DNA of 64,000 bases. Source: Mixophyes australis (lineage: Eukaryota; Chordata; Amphibia; Anura; Limnodynastidae). Of this stretch, positions 23,836-33,027 are shown piece after piece (positions within the stretch are counted from its first letter, which is position 1; each line of letters starts with the position of its first letter). A model generated the notes under the pieces. That model was not told the DNA's origin, ran no database searches, and saw only the letters and a program-made list of their open reading frames with translations. The DNA is taken from contig JAVHZZ010000003.1 of the NCBI GenBank assembly GCA_036250195.1, forward strand, positions 55,319,521-55,383,520, read 5' to 3'. A program made the translations under genes and the position numbers.

Positions 23836-23884
23836 AAAATGGCGGCGCGCGCCGACTTAAATAGTCGGCGACGCGCTGACGTCA
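23836..23884 (-). promoter_or_regulatory. LTR core promoter: CRE, TATA in a hairpin loop, YY1-like site
   Basis: Read on minus: TGACGTCA (23884-23877), then CTATTTAAG (23864-23856), then GCCGCCATTTT (23846-23836) near the expected start of transcription. The TATA lies in the 5-nt loop of a perfect 8-bp inverted repeat, CGCCGACT (23850-23857) and AGTCGGCG (23863-23870). A second CRE-like TGACGTTGC lies near 23914. Confidence 0.55.
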
Positions 23885-24382
23885 TCACGCAGCGTCGACG
23901 TGATGCTACGCGATGACGTTGCGGATCCTGATTGGCCCGCCGCTGCATTGTTTCAAACGGCCGGGAGGTGAGCCCTGATTGGCTCACCGCTCCGACCGAA
24001 CAGAGGGGACCGCCGCCGCCCGAAGACGGACGACGACCCCACTCAGGTAAGTCCTCCACACTAGGGCGAATTGCAGAGGTCTTCAAAAAGAAGGGTCAAT
24101 AATACATATATTGTCTCTTTGCATAAACCTAATGTAACTGTCAAAGCCTTTGACACTTATAAAATGCTTGTATACCATAGCAACATCTGACAAAAAGGTC
24201 TAAAAACACTGAAGTAGCAAACTTTGTGAAAAACAATACTTGTGTCATTCTCAAAACTTTTGGCCATGACTGTAGTAGTAGTAGTAGTAGTCTAAAATTC
24301 TAACATGACTGTATTAATACTTTGTATTACTAAACTCATATTGCATTAAGTAGTCTTAGTTATCTCATACTTAGTAAGTCAC

Positions 24383-24706
24383 ATGGCGGCTTAGTGGTTA
24401 GCACTTCTGCCTCACAGCACCGGGGGTAATGAGTTGAATCCTGACCATGGTCTTATCTGTGTGGAGTTTGTATGTTCTCCCTGTGTTTGCGTGGGTTTCC
24501 TCCAGGTGCTTCGGTTTCCTCCCACATTCCAAATACATATTGATAGGTTAATTGACTATTATTAAATTGAGCATAGTCTCTCTCTGTCTGTGTGTGTGTG
24601 CATTTTAGGGAATTAGACTGTAAGCTGTATGGGGGCAGGGACTGGTGTGAGTGTGTTCTCTGTAAAGTGCTGCAGAATTAGTGGTGCTATATAAATAAAT
24701 AAATGG
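24383..24706 (+). mobile_element. tRNA-derived SINE (V-SINE-like)
   Basis: The head has a polymerase III A box (TTAGTGGTTAGCA, about 24391-24403) and a B box (GAGTTGAATCC, about 24432-24442). A conserved centre follows (GTGTGGAGTTTGTATGTTCT, then a GGGTTTCCTCC stretch and TTTCCTCCCACATTCCAAA) and then a LINE-type tail ending in (ATAA)n. A second copy lies at 36405-36745 in the same orientation. The CT/GT run at 24580-24602 is a local microsatellite. Confidence 0.9.
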
Positions 24707-24784
24707 TTGTGGTGGTAAGTCTATTTTATAGTATGTATCATCATATAGCATATGTAAATTTCAAAAATATATGTTGCGTGATTG

Positions 24785-25185
24785 TGTGATAAACACAGCA
24801 AAAAGATGATGCTAACACAGATTTGCTGAACCACTTTGCTGCACTTTATTCAAGGATGTCAGGGTGGTACAGTCTGCAAGAGGTATAGTTCCACAAGTCA
24901 AACAACCAAAAGTATTTACAGGCTCCCATGACCCTGCTTCTGGCTAAATATTTATTCGCCACACTAGCAACTGGCTGGCTAGTTCAGCATCTGTTACCCC
25001 GCCCACAATGATGCAGATCCAGCTATTTATGCATTTATTCTTCATCCCCAGCACTAACTAAACCAAAAATTAATCACACCCATGTGCTCGACCTGTGAAC
25101 CTATGTTATGTGTGCAGATAAGTGTGAATGATTAACCCTGTCTGCAGCATCAGCCTCCAGACTCCCATAAGTTTCTCTTTCAACA
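24785..25185 (-). repeat. 3' LTR of the gypsy-type element
   Basis: Runs TGTGATAAAC...TTTCAACA on plus, so on minus it reads TGTTGAAAG...TTTATCACA. It shares some 260 bp with 27870-28135, including an AGCTATTTATGC block, a CACTAACTAAACC-like block and a GATTAACCCT block. An AATAAA polyadenylation signal reads on minus near 24850. Confidence 0.7.
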
Positions 25186-25198
25186 GTCAGTGGCAAAC

Positions 25199-26030
25199 TG
25201 CCCCTTTTGCCCTTAGCCCTTCCCCTTAGCGTCGCCAACCTAGGTGATGCAGATATTGCGGGGAGGGCATACTTTCAGGAAAGAGCACCTGCATTTTTAT
25301 GCAGAGTTCCTGGTCTATGCTTCAAGGTGAAGTGGAATGGCTGAAATGCTAAGAACCATTGGGTCACTCTGGCATTGACCTGTTTGTTCATTTGCATCCA
25401 GTTTAATTGTGCAGGGTCCATCACCAGGGTAACTCCCTCCACAAGAGGTAATACCGGAAGGCTTCCACAGCCCATTTAATGGTGTAGCATTCTTATTCTA
25501 CAGTTGCATACTTTCTTTCCTAGATAGAAGCTTGTGACTGAGATACAGAATGAGTTTCTCCTCCCCACACACCTTTTGTGAATGTGCTGCATCCAGACTT
25601 ACTCCAGAAGCATCAGTCTGCAAGCAAAATTTCTTATTGAAATCGGGACTTGTAACACCGATGCTGTATATAAAGCCAATCTTATGTCATCCCAGGCAGC
25701 TTCCGCAAACTCAGACCAGATTAGATTGTATGGACAAGTTTTCTTGAGTGGACTAGCCTGAGTGGCAAAGCTCTCCACGAACCGGCAGCAATATCCTACT
25801 GTGTCAAGAAATATCCTCAGTTGGGTCTCTCTCTCTTGCTTGACCCAGTTCTTTATGGCTTACACTTTATTGACCTGGGGTTTGACCTTCCCTCTTACAA
25901 CTATATGTCCCAGGTATTTTACCTCTGGCATGGTCAATCCACATGTGTCCTCAAAGATTCTAACTCCACAACACCTAGTTGAATCATGTTTTCTATTTCT
26001 CACTTCATGGCAGCCCGTATAGTCTCAGGG
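25199..26030 (-). pseudogene. Gypsy-type reverse transcriptase / RNase H remnant
   Basis: On minus, a GVKVKQ-like start of RT (near 26040) and a MIQLGVVE stretch are followed almost at once by a CGLTMPEVKYLGHIVVRGKV stretch (about 25940-25890). The roughly 180 residues between them, including the YxDD active site, are therefore deleted. The thumb (RIFLDTVGYCCRFVE) follows, then RNase H with LQTDASG (about 25620) and an NARVTQWFLAFQPFHFTLKH stretch with RPGTLHKNAGALS (about 25360-25275). This is the standard tethering-to-RNase-H end of gypsy elements. Several stops and shifts are present. Confidence 0.75.
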
Positions 26031-26985
26031 CTATTGCTTAACTTTTACCCCAAGAGTGGTACACCCAGGAATAGGAGAAAAGATGTTCCTGCTTAGAACC
26101 ACCATTTCTACCACTGCCTGCTTTAGAAGCGATGTCAAGGAGAACTCATTGGGTTCTTCACAGTCCTCTGTTTTAATGACTAGCACCAAAGACAGCGGAT
26201 TTTCCTTGTGCCAAGGTTTTAATAAATTGACAGGATGAATTTGTTCTTCCCACCTTTTACCCAACTGACAGACTCTATAGTTCACCATCTTAACCACCTT
26301 TATGACTCATAAGGTCCTTGCCAGTGTGCAAAGAGTTTACTTTCCAGTATGGGAAACAAGAACTAATACTTTGTCTCCCAGGTTGAAAGAATGGACTACT
26401 GCCCGAGTGTCATAATGCCTTTTCTGATGCTCCTGGTCATCCTCTAAGTATTGTTTCACCAGAGGACCTATTTGTCTCATCATCCTAAATAATTGTGCAG
26501 CAAATTGAACTACATTTGTCTCCTTGAGTTTTTGTTATTCCCAACCCTCCATGAGGATGTCCAAAATGCCCCTGGACTGCCTTTCAAACAACAGCTCAAA
26601 TTGACTAATCCCCATGGTACTTTACATACCGTGAACATTAGAAATAAGAGGATAGTTTCCCAGTCTTTTCTTTCTTGTGCCACTGCCCTCCTAATCATCT
26701 CTTTTAAAGTACGGTTAAAGCGATCCACCAGCCCATCCCTTTGTGAGTGATAGACTTTGACAAAAAAGGAGATCCCTGGTCAGTTAGGATTTCTTTTGGA
26801 ATTCCAAACCTTATATAAAGAAGTAGTAGCTCATTGGCTATAGTATATTACTTGATATTAAGTAACGGAATGACTTCTGGATAGAAAGTGGCATAATCAA
26901 GAATTACTAAGACATAATTGGGCACCGAGCAGATTTTTCCAATATGACCACCAGGTCCATACCTATCCGTTCATAAAAAAAAGTG
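26031..26985 (-). pseudogene. Gypsy-type integrase remnant, fused upstream of RT
   Basis: On minus, RIGMDLV (about 26970) gives the first catalytic Asp, LTDQGSP-like sequence (about 26785) the second, and an RFNRTLKEMIRR stretch (26722-26687) the region after the catalytic Glu. The C-terminal YRVCQLGKRWEEQI-HPVNLLKPWHK stretch (26280-26205) is the GPY/F-type tail. In the same frame a 50-residue linker leads to the GVKVKQ start of RT. That junction shows the integrase-then-RT order directly. The zinc-finger half is replaced at about 26985 by inverted LTR/leader sequence. Stops and shifts are present throughout. Confidence 0.7.
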
Positions 26986-27600
26986 CAGCAAACTGGTTTA
27001 GCAAATCTGTGTTAATTTCAACTGTTTGCCGTGTTTATCACAAGTGGTGTCACCGTGGGAATTTTAAAGGATAGCCAGATCTTGCTGTCCACCTAGTCAA
27101 CAAACCAAGGGTGCTGATTGATGCAAACCTTAATAACAAAGCAAATTTATAAAATGGTTTGATAGTTGTAAGGTGTGATTTAGGGTGGGGTATGGAATAA
27201 TGGTTGCCATTATTCTGACAATATTTACCCCGATGTGGTGACCCCGAATGGCTCCTTCCCGACCTGTCTCCAGGACGACTGCTGTAACCGGCGACTGCAA
27301 GGGATCACGACCTCTGAAGAATCCAAACAGTGTTGATGATGTCACTGCCAACCGCGTCATTTTTTTCCTTGCTATTAAGGTGTAAATGTCTGCATGCGAC
27401 CATTCACAATATACAACGCTAAGCAAAGTACATTGTCTATGGCCGCATACTTACATTTCCTCCTTAACAGTAAGGAAAAGAGCGTTGCGGTCGGCAGTGA
27501 CATCTTCAAGAATGTTCGGATTCTTCAGAGGCCGTGATCCCTTGCAATCGTCCTGGAGCCAGGTCGGGAAGGAGCCGTTCAGGGTCAACACGTCAGGGTA
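26975..27600. repeat. Inverted LTR-end plus leader copy forming a foldback
   Basis: Plus-strand 26984-27042 (from GTGCAGCAAACTGG to TTTATCACA) matches the terminal 60 bp of the LTR at 24785-24845, but inverted relative to the element, and stops at the LTR terminus. The sequence after it, up to about 27410, matches the complement of 27430-27600. Shared blocks include GGCTCCTTCCCGACCTG, CGACTGCAAGGGATCACG and CTCTGAAGAATCC. The arms are roughly 170-190 bp each, centred near 27410. Confidence 0.75.
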
Positions 27601-27795
27601 AGCACTGTTGTGGTAGTCAGCATTGATATGCTGACTACCACCGGTGATTTTAAGGTGAGATAAACCTTTATCACAAGTAAAACTGTTACTAGACTCTTGC
27701 ATGAAAAGCTGGCTCAAGCGAGGCAGGTTCATGATGTGTCTGGGAGTCTGCGTTGCAAAAAATGTCCTCCTCAGATCATGTGGAGGCAAAATACT
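27430..27795 (-). other. Leader of the gypsy-type element
   Basis: Minus-strand sequence between the 5' LTR copy and the foldback centre. An open frame (27789-27451) has no recognised domain. A perfect 13-bp hairpin (GTGGTAGTCAGCA at 27610-27622, its complement at 27629-27641, loop TTGATA) lies within it. A TGTTGACCCTGAACGG stretch on minus near 27590 resembles a tRNA primer site, as does TGGTGACCCCGAATGG in the inverted copy at 27235. Confidence 0.4.
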
Positions 27796-28135
27796 TTCTA
27801 AGAACCGCTAGGAGGCTTGACTGCCCGCCAGAAGTCTGGACAGAAAAACAAGCAAATGTATTTACAGTTTTCTGCTTCCCAGCTTCCGGCTAAACAGTCA
27901 GTCACTTCCCTAGCTATCTGCCGACTACTAGTACAGAGTTGGTCACTCGTCCACAACACGAAACCAGCTATTTATGCTTCGTCCCCAGCATTAACTAACT
28001 AAACCGGAAATTCATCACACTCATGTACTCCACCTGTTAACCTGTGTTCTGTGTGCAGAGAAGTTTGAAGGATTAACCCTATGTGCAGCATCAGCCTGCA
28101 GACTCCCAGAAAAACTATCAGTCTCTCTCTTAACA
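27795..28135 (-). repeat. 5' LTR of the gypsy-type element, diverged or truncated
   Basis: On minus it starts TGTTAAGAGAGAGACTGATAG at 28135 and matches 25185-24920. Beyond about 27860 similarity to the other LTR fades, and the AATAAA-GTGCAGC part is absent, so the inner end is uncertain. Confidence 0.6.
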
Positions 28136-28159
28136 GTTTGTGGTAATCTGATCTTCTTT

Positions 28160-28990
28160 ACCACAATTGGTAATATCACCCAGTGTACATCTTGTGCCAT
28201 GTGTGCACTTCTGGTACAACTGTTTGAGGGTAAGAAATGCTGTGTAAACTGTGGGTGGAAATCTTATCTAGTAGCCAAGACTCTGTATTTAAAATGAGCA
28301 ATTGGCAAAACTGAGGTCTTTTCACAACATAGATAAGAGTTTGCTGCTCTCTGAGACATTGGTTGTGGAAAGTCTAGAAGGCAGTGATTACAAGGGAATC
28401 CTAAGGTAGGTAGCTGGGTCACAGAAGAAAGAGTAGAGGGAAGAGAAGCAGTGAAGTTAGACCTAACTTGACTAATCCGCTAGTAACCAGGGGAATGACT
28501 GCTCCAATCATGATAGGAATATGAATGTAGTGAAAACCATACAAATACTGATGGTAAGGAATTGAATTATGAGGAGTACAGATAGGGTAATACATTGGGA
28601 GGATTGTGAAAGCCAAAAAGTTTGCTATCACCCAGGAGCTTGGGTTTTACCTACTGTGGATCCGGGTAATAGATTGTTGGGACAGGCTTCCCAACAGTCA
28701 GGTTTCATGTTAATATCAATGATACAGTTAGAGATAGCAGAATGGTAATCAAAAACCATTTCAGGGAATTAGGCTATAACCTTAAAGCAAAAGTATCCAA
28801 TTTAGTAATTTCTGAAATATTACCTGTGCCTCCTACTAAATTTGAAAGATAATGGAGAATATGGGAGTAAATAAGTTGCTGAGAATTTGGTATAAGAAGG
28901 AGGGTTTGAGGTTTTGGTAAAACTTGGCCAATTTCTGTTTTGTCTACAGCCTCTGAAGGAGGGACAGGTTGCACCTCAATGGGATTGTTA
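28160..28990 (+). pseudogene. Retroelement ORF remnant: Cys cluster plus SGNH-like segment
   Basis: Plus-strand frames show CTSCAMCALL with a following KKCCVNCG (about 28186-28255), a two-pair cysteine cluster. This is followed by a charged stretch, then VHVNINDTVRDSRMVI (about 28708-28755), a FRELGYNLKAKVSNLVISEI stretch, and LPVPPTKFER (to about 28850). The latter resembles the NDT, LP and C-terminal helices of SGNH/GDSL-like domains carried by some vertebrate retroelement ORFs. Stops follow every 20-60 residues, so it is dead. I name the domain from motif resemblance. The element family is uncertain. Confidence 0.5.
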
Positions 28991-30065
28991 GATATCTAAC
29001 TGATATTTTAAATCTCTACTTAGAAATGTTCAGGAGGTAGGTCCAATGGAATGCCATAAAAAATATGTAATATATTTTTGGTATAAAGCATTAAAATGCA
29101 GATCATGGGTTAAAGCAATAATATTGGCTACTACCATTTGCAAACCTATGGGGCAGGGGTGTTTAAGATTTCCAGTTTGGTTGTGGTTTGGAGTTGCCCG
29201 ACATTGCGCGTGTTCAGTAAACTGCGTTCACTTTGCAGTCTTAATTAATAAGGTCCTTAGGGTCCTTCCAAGTATATAAATAAATGTAATATATCTTTCA
29301 TATTAGAAAATTGCAGTAGAAATGTTAGAAACGTAAACGTAAAACAATAGGCACATCACGACATATCGCTAGATACTTTAATATAAGCATAGAGCTGTAC
29401 TACCTGCTTGATCAAGGAATTTGAAATATGCTTTCAAAAGGACAAAGGCGTTTTTGTGTGTGCCTCATTATATCTATGCTCTGCTGGCGTATTTGAGTCA
29501 GACACAGGGGGCAAGGCATGCATTATCAGCGCATTCCCCATTTAGCATTATACGCACGTATTTAGGCTTCGCGCACTCCCAGATTCACCAAGCCACGGAT
29601 CTCTAAGTATGTGTGCTTTTAAAATCATGGCAGATCTGCTGTGCTCTATTGCACAAGACGCTGCAGGATATGTCCAATACTTATGTGGATTAAAACATTT
29701 GCAAAAGAACACACAGGTCAAAAAGAATTAAGATCACCCGTTATCAACATAGGCATTAATGATAAAACAGTTTAAAAAAAATATTTTTTTTTCTTTTTTT
29801 CCCCATGAAATACATTTATTAGAATTTTGTAAATGTCTACTGAGCATAAAATACATTTTTCCAGATGCAATTCATTGCAAACACATGTTATAGTATGCAT
29901 ACAAGACTGTCAGCACTACTGAAAAGGACTTAGAATAGCCCATTAGCTGGAGCTAAAGATATAGCAGAAAAACAAGTAACTTAGAGATGTCCAGAGCTGG
30001 AATCGAATATGACTGCATGCACTTGAGTTTGGCACGCTCCTACTGTAAATTCACTATGGCAAAGT
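28991..30065. other. No recognised feature
   Basis: AT-rich sequence with an A/T homopolymer tract at 29773-29803. The small frames here have no domain. Confidence 0.4.
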
Positions 30066-31034
30066 CAGTGAATCAGTCAGTTATATACATCAATCAGTTA
30101 CATACATCAGTCAGTTACACACATCAGTCAGTTACATACATCAGTCAGTTACATACATCAGTCAGTTACACACATCAGTCAGTTACACACATCAGTCAGT
30201 TACACACATCAGTCAGTTACACACATCAGTCAGTTATATACATCAGTCAGTTATACACATCAGTCAGTAACACACATCAGTCAGTTATATACATCAGTCA
30301 GTTATATACATCAGTCAGTTACACACATCAGTCAGTTATACACATCAGTCAGTTATATACATCAGGCAGCAGGGCCGGACTGGGACTAAAAATCAGCCCT
30401 GGCATTTCAAGCATACAGGCCCATCTCTGTTGATGAGCATGAAAAAAACTGGGTGCCGCTAAGGGCGTGGCCACATTACGTTGGGGGCATGGTCAAGATG
30501 GGGCATTATTACATACATTATAATAAAACATTACATTTATCAGGCCCTCCCTATCATGCCACCCCTCCACCCCAGAAGCACATTACAACACCCCTCCACT
30601 GTACTTATCTATGCTTCTGATGCTGCTGACATCCATCAGGATATGAACTTCCTGTAGAGTGAGCAGGGAAACTCTTAGTCTCACAAGATTAATAAATCTC
30701 ATGAGACTTAGAGCTCCTCGGCTTGCTCTGCAGGCTGTGTCCTATCCAGGGACTGGTAGTAGCTATCCGCTTCCTCCTGCTAACCAGAGCTGGACTTAGT
30801 CTCAGGGGGCCCTAGGCACTTAAGACAGGGGGCTCCTATGATGTAATATGGTTATTAAGACACATTTTCAACAAATACATAGGCAATACTGTGAGCACTA
30901 CTATTAGGTGCACACAGTTCTGCCTTCACAAGCAGTACAATGTGAAGTAGGACATACCTCCCAACTGTCCTTGCAGTCAGACCAAATCCTGACTAAGCGG
31001 GACAGTCACCCACCAAATTCAGGACAGTTGGCAG

Positions 31035-31145
31035 ACTGTTCTGGTCTCTCTTACCTGTCTTGTCATTGTCACCACTTGTGGCTGCTGGTGTCTTTAGATC
31101 AGTTGCTGCTTGTCTGGATCCTGGAATGTTGGGGGCCCTATTGGA
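31035..31145. repeat. Dispersed repeat copy (partner at 7315-7432)
   Basis: Shares TGGCTGCTGGTGT and the GCTTGTCTGGATCCTGGAAT block with the earlier copy. It lies within the hAT-type element, so that element has captured it or carries it as native sequence. Confidence 0.65.
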
Positions 31146-31544
31146 AAAAAAAAAAATGGGTACATGAAAGTTAGAAAACTTCAAACAGCACCGATGTTAA
31201 CTCAATATAGCACCCACGTTATAAAATTAGGCCTCACTCCAGCCCCAACATTAAAATAACAGTATTCCCATTTAATAAATAAATCTATTTCCCTCCCTCC
31301 AAACAACCTCAGCAAGAAATTAAATAGCATTTATGTTTAATAAAAATAACCATTTCCCACAAACATCCCAGGCATTAAAAAATTCATAATCACATTTAAT
31401 AATTAGACCTCATTTTCCTCAAACAGCCCCACATTCACTTAATAGCACACATTATAGTCATAAACTGTCTCCCACACACATTATAGTCATATACTGTCCC
31501 CACACACATTGGCCATTTTTATTTTCCCCCTCCCACAGCCATTG

Positions 31545-31830
31545 CTGCCCCTCCCCCTTGCAGACATTTTCAATCACCCCCTCTTCCCCCTGCAGACATT
31601 TTCAATCACCCCCTCTTCCCCCTGCACACATTTTCAATCACCCCCTCTTCCCCTGCAGACATTTTCACTCACCCCCCCTTCCCCCTGCAGACATTTTCAC
31701 TCACCCCCCTCTTTCCCCCTGCAGACATTTTCACTCACACCCCCCTGCAGACATTTTAACTCATCCCCCCTTCCCCCTGCACTTTCACTCACCCCCCCAT
31801 CCCCCTGCAGACATTTATTGCCCCTCTCCC
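31545..31830. repeat. C-rich minisatellite, ~33-bp unit
   Basis: About eight units of CCCCCTGCAGACATTTTCA followed by CTCACCCCC and variants, with early units reading CAATCACCCCC. The open frames over it are artefacts of the repeat. Confidence 0.9.
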
Positions 31831-31849
31831 CCCCGCAGACATTTATTGC

Positions 31850-32285
31850 CACTCTCCCCCCCTGCACACAAATTCCGTTTGTCTCCCCCCCCCTCCCTGC
31901 ACACATATTCCTTTTGTCTCCCCCCTCCCTGCACACATATTCTGTTTGTCTCCCCCCTCCCTGCACACATATTCTGTTTGTCTCCCCCCTCCCTGCACAC
32001 ATATTCCGTTTGTCTCCCCCCCCTCTCCGCACACATATTCCGTTTGTCTCCCCCCCCCTCCCTGCACACATATTCCGTTTGTCTCCCCCCCCTCTCCGCA
32101 CACATATTCCGTTTGTCTCCCCCCCCTCCCTGCACACATATTCCGTTTGTCTCCCCCCCCTCCCTGCACACATATTCCGTTTGTCTCCCCCCCCCTCCCT
32201 GCACACATATTCCGTTTGTCTCCCCCCCCTCCCTGCACACATATTCCGTTTGTCTCCCCCCCCTCCCTGCACACATATTCTCTAC
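31850..32285. repeat. C-rich minisatellite, 32-35-bp unit
   Basis: About 13 units of TGCACACATATTCCGTTTG followed by TCTCCCCCCCTCCC. Length varies through the C tract. Proline-rich frames on plus and Cys/Gly-rich frames on minus are by-products. Confidence 0.9.
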
Positions 32286-33027
32286 ACTTACCTCAACACT
32301 GACAGCTGCCTCCACTGCAGCTCGTCCTACGCGGGAGCTGGGCCGGCGCACAGAGCCGTCATGACGTCACGCGTCATGACGGCTGCATACAAAAAAAATA
32401 AAAAAAATTGTTTTATTTAATCGGGCTATCACAGGGAGCCGGACCGGCCCATGCTGCCATCGGCCCTTCTGGCATTTGCCAGAAGTGCCAGATGGCCAGT
32501 CCGGCCCTGTCAGGCAGTTACATACATCAGTCAGTTATATACATCAGTCAGTTACACACATCAGTCAGTTACATACATCAGTCAGTTACATACATCAGGC
32601 AGCTACATACATTAGTCAGTTACACACATCAGTCAGTTACATACATCAGTCAGTTATACACATCAGTCAGTTATACATATCAGTCAGTTACATACATCAG
32701 TCAGTTACATACATCAGTCAGTTACATACATCAGTCAGTTATACACATCAGTCAGTTATACATATCAGTCAGTTACATACATCAGTCAGTTATACACATC
32801 AGTCAGTTATATACATCAGTCAGTTATACACATCAGTCAGTTATATACATCAGTCAGTTATATACATCAGTCAGTTATACACATCAGTCAGTTACATACA
32901 TTAGTCAGTTACATACATCAGGCAGTTATACACATCAGTCAGTTATACACATCAGTCAGTTACATACATCAGTCAGTTACATACATCAGGCAGTTATACA
33001 CATCAGTCAGTTACACCCATCAATAAG

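Larger units (their letters stand above)
21780..24060 (-). mobile_element. Solo-LTR-like insertion, 2281 bp
   Basis: It starts TGTAAGG and ends CCTCCACA (TGT...ACA) and is flanked by CTAG on both sides (21776-21779 and 24061-24064). Removing it rejoins the Tc1 transposase. No gag or pol motif was found inside, so it is best read as a solo LTR of a retrovirus-like or gypsy-type element. Promoter signals read on the minus strand: a TATA at 23864-23856, a CRE (TGACGTCA) upstream at 23884-23877 and a GCCGCCATTTT motif downstream. The transcribed part would be about 2 kb of R-U5, unusually long, and holds the hairpin series at 23101-23570. Confidence 0.75.
20688..24102 (+). pseudogene. Tc1-like transposase, interrupted
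   Basis: Starts with ATG at 20688 and a TRAVIIALHKKDFTGKDFAA-type paired/HTH region. A 165-bp in-frame tandem duplication (20782-20946 and 20947-21111) follows. Catalytic-domain landmarks are VIFSDESPF (first D, near 21255), an HVWGCF stretch (21379), QHNGAPCH near 21530 (the second Asp is replaced by Asn) and NPTENLW (the third acidic residue, near 21640). Several stops and shifts are present. The reading is cut at 21779 by the LTR insertion and its last codons (VFKKKGQ then TAA) lie at 24080-24102. Confidence 0.9.
20315..24272 (+). mobile_element. Tc1/mariner transposon, split by an LTR insertion
   Basis: The left end CAGTCATGGCCGAAAGTTTT (20315) and the right end AAAACTTTTGGCCATGACTG (ending 24272) are terminal inverted repeats, continuing inward as GAGAATGACAC and its complement. 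Both are bordered by TA (20313-20314 and 24273-24274), the Tc1/mariner target duplication. Without the inserted 2285 bp the element is about 1.67 kb, the normal Tc1 length. It encodes one transposase on the plus strand, which is broken. Confidence 0.95.
24785..28135 (-). mobile_element. Gypsy-type LTR element with integrase before RT (Gmr1-like), decayed
   Basis: LTR-like direct repeats lie at 24785-25185 and about 27795-28135. On the minus strand the 28.1-kb end is 5'. Surviving pol pieces in that direction are the integrase core (26985-26500), the integrase tail (26297-26200), a linker and the start of RT (about 26040), the RT thumb (about 25920) and RNase H (about 25640-25275). Integrase upstream of RT is unusual for Ty3/gypsy and is known from Gmr1-like elements. 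The RT active site, gag and protease are missing. Flanks GATTG (24780-24784) and GTTTG (28136-28140) could be a decayed target duplication. Confidence 0.65.
30370..32509. mobile_element. Non-autonomous hAT-type element with 8-bp target duplication
   Basis: The terminal inverted repeats CAGGGCCGGACTGG (30370-30383) and CCAGTCCGGCCCTG (32496-32509) are perfect over 14 bp. TCAGGCAG occurs immediately before (30362-30369) and after (32510-32517), the 8-bp duplication typical of hAT elements. No transposase is present. The inside holds a dispersed repeat copy (31035-31145), two C-rich minisatellites and a small hairpin near the right end (32466-32485). Confidence 0.9.
30066..33027. repeat. 17-bp minisatellite (CAGTCAGTTACATACAT-type), split by an insertion
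   Basis: The left part is 30066-30369 (about 18 units) and the right part 32510-33027 (about 30 units). Units vary at TACATA/TACACA/TATACA/TATATA and CAGTCAG/CAGGCAG. Because 3 x 17 is 51, frames stay open through the array. The peptides are not genes. A 2140-bp element at 30370-32509 splits it. Confidence 0.95.

Noticed and set aside
31509..32420. Proline-rich protein on plus and Cys/Gly-rich proteins on minus
   Set aside because: They translate C-rich minisatellites inside a non-autonomous hAT-type element. No start context or conserved domain was seen.
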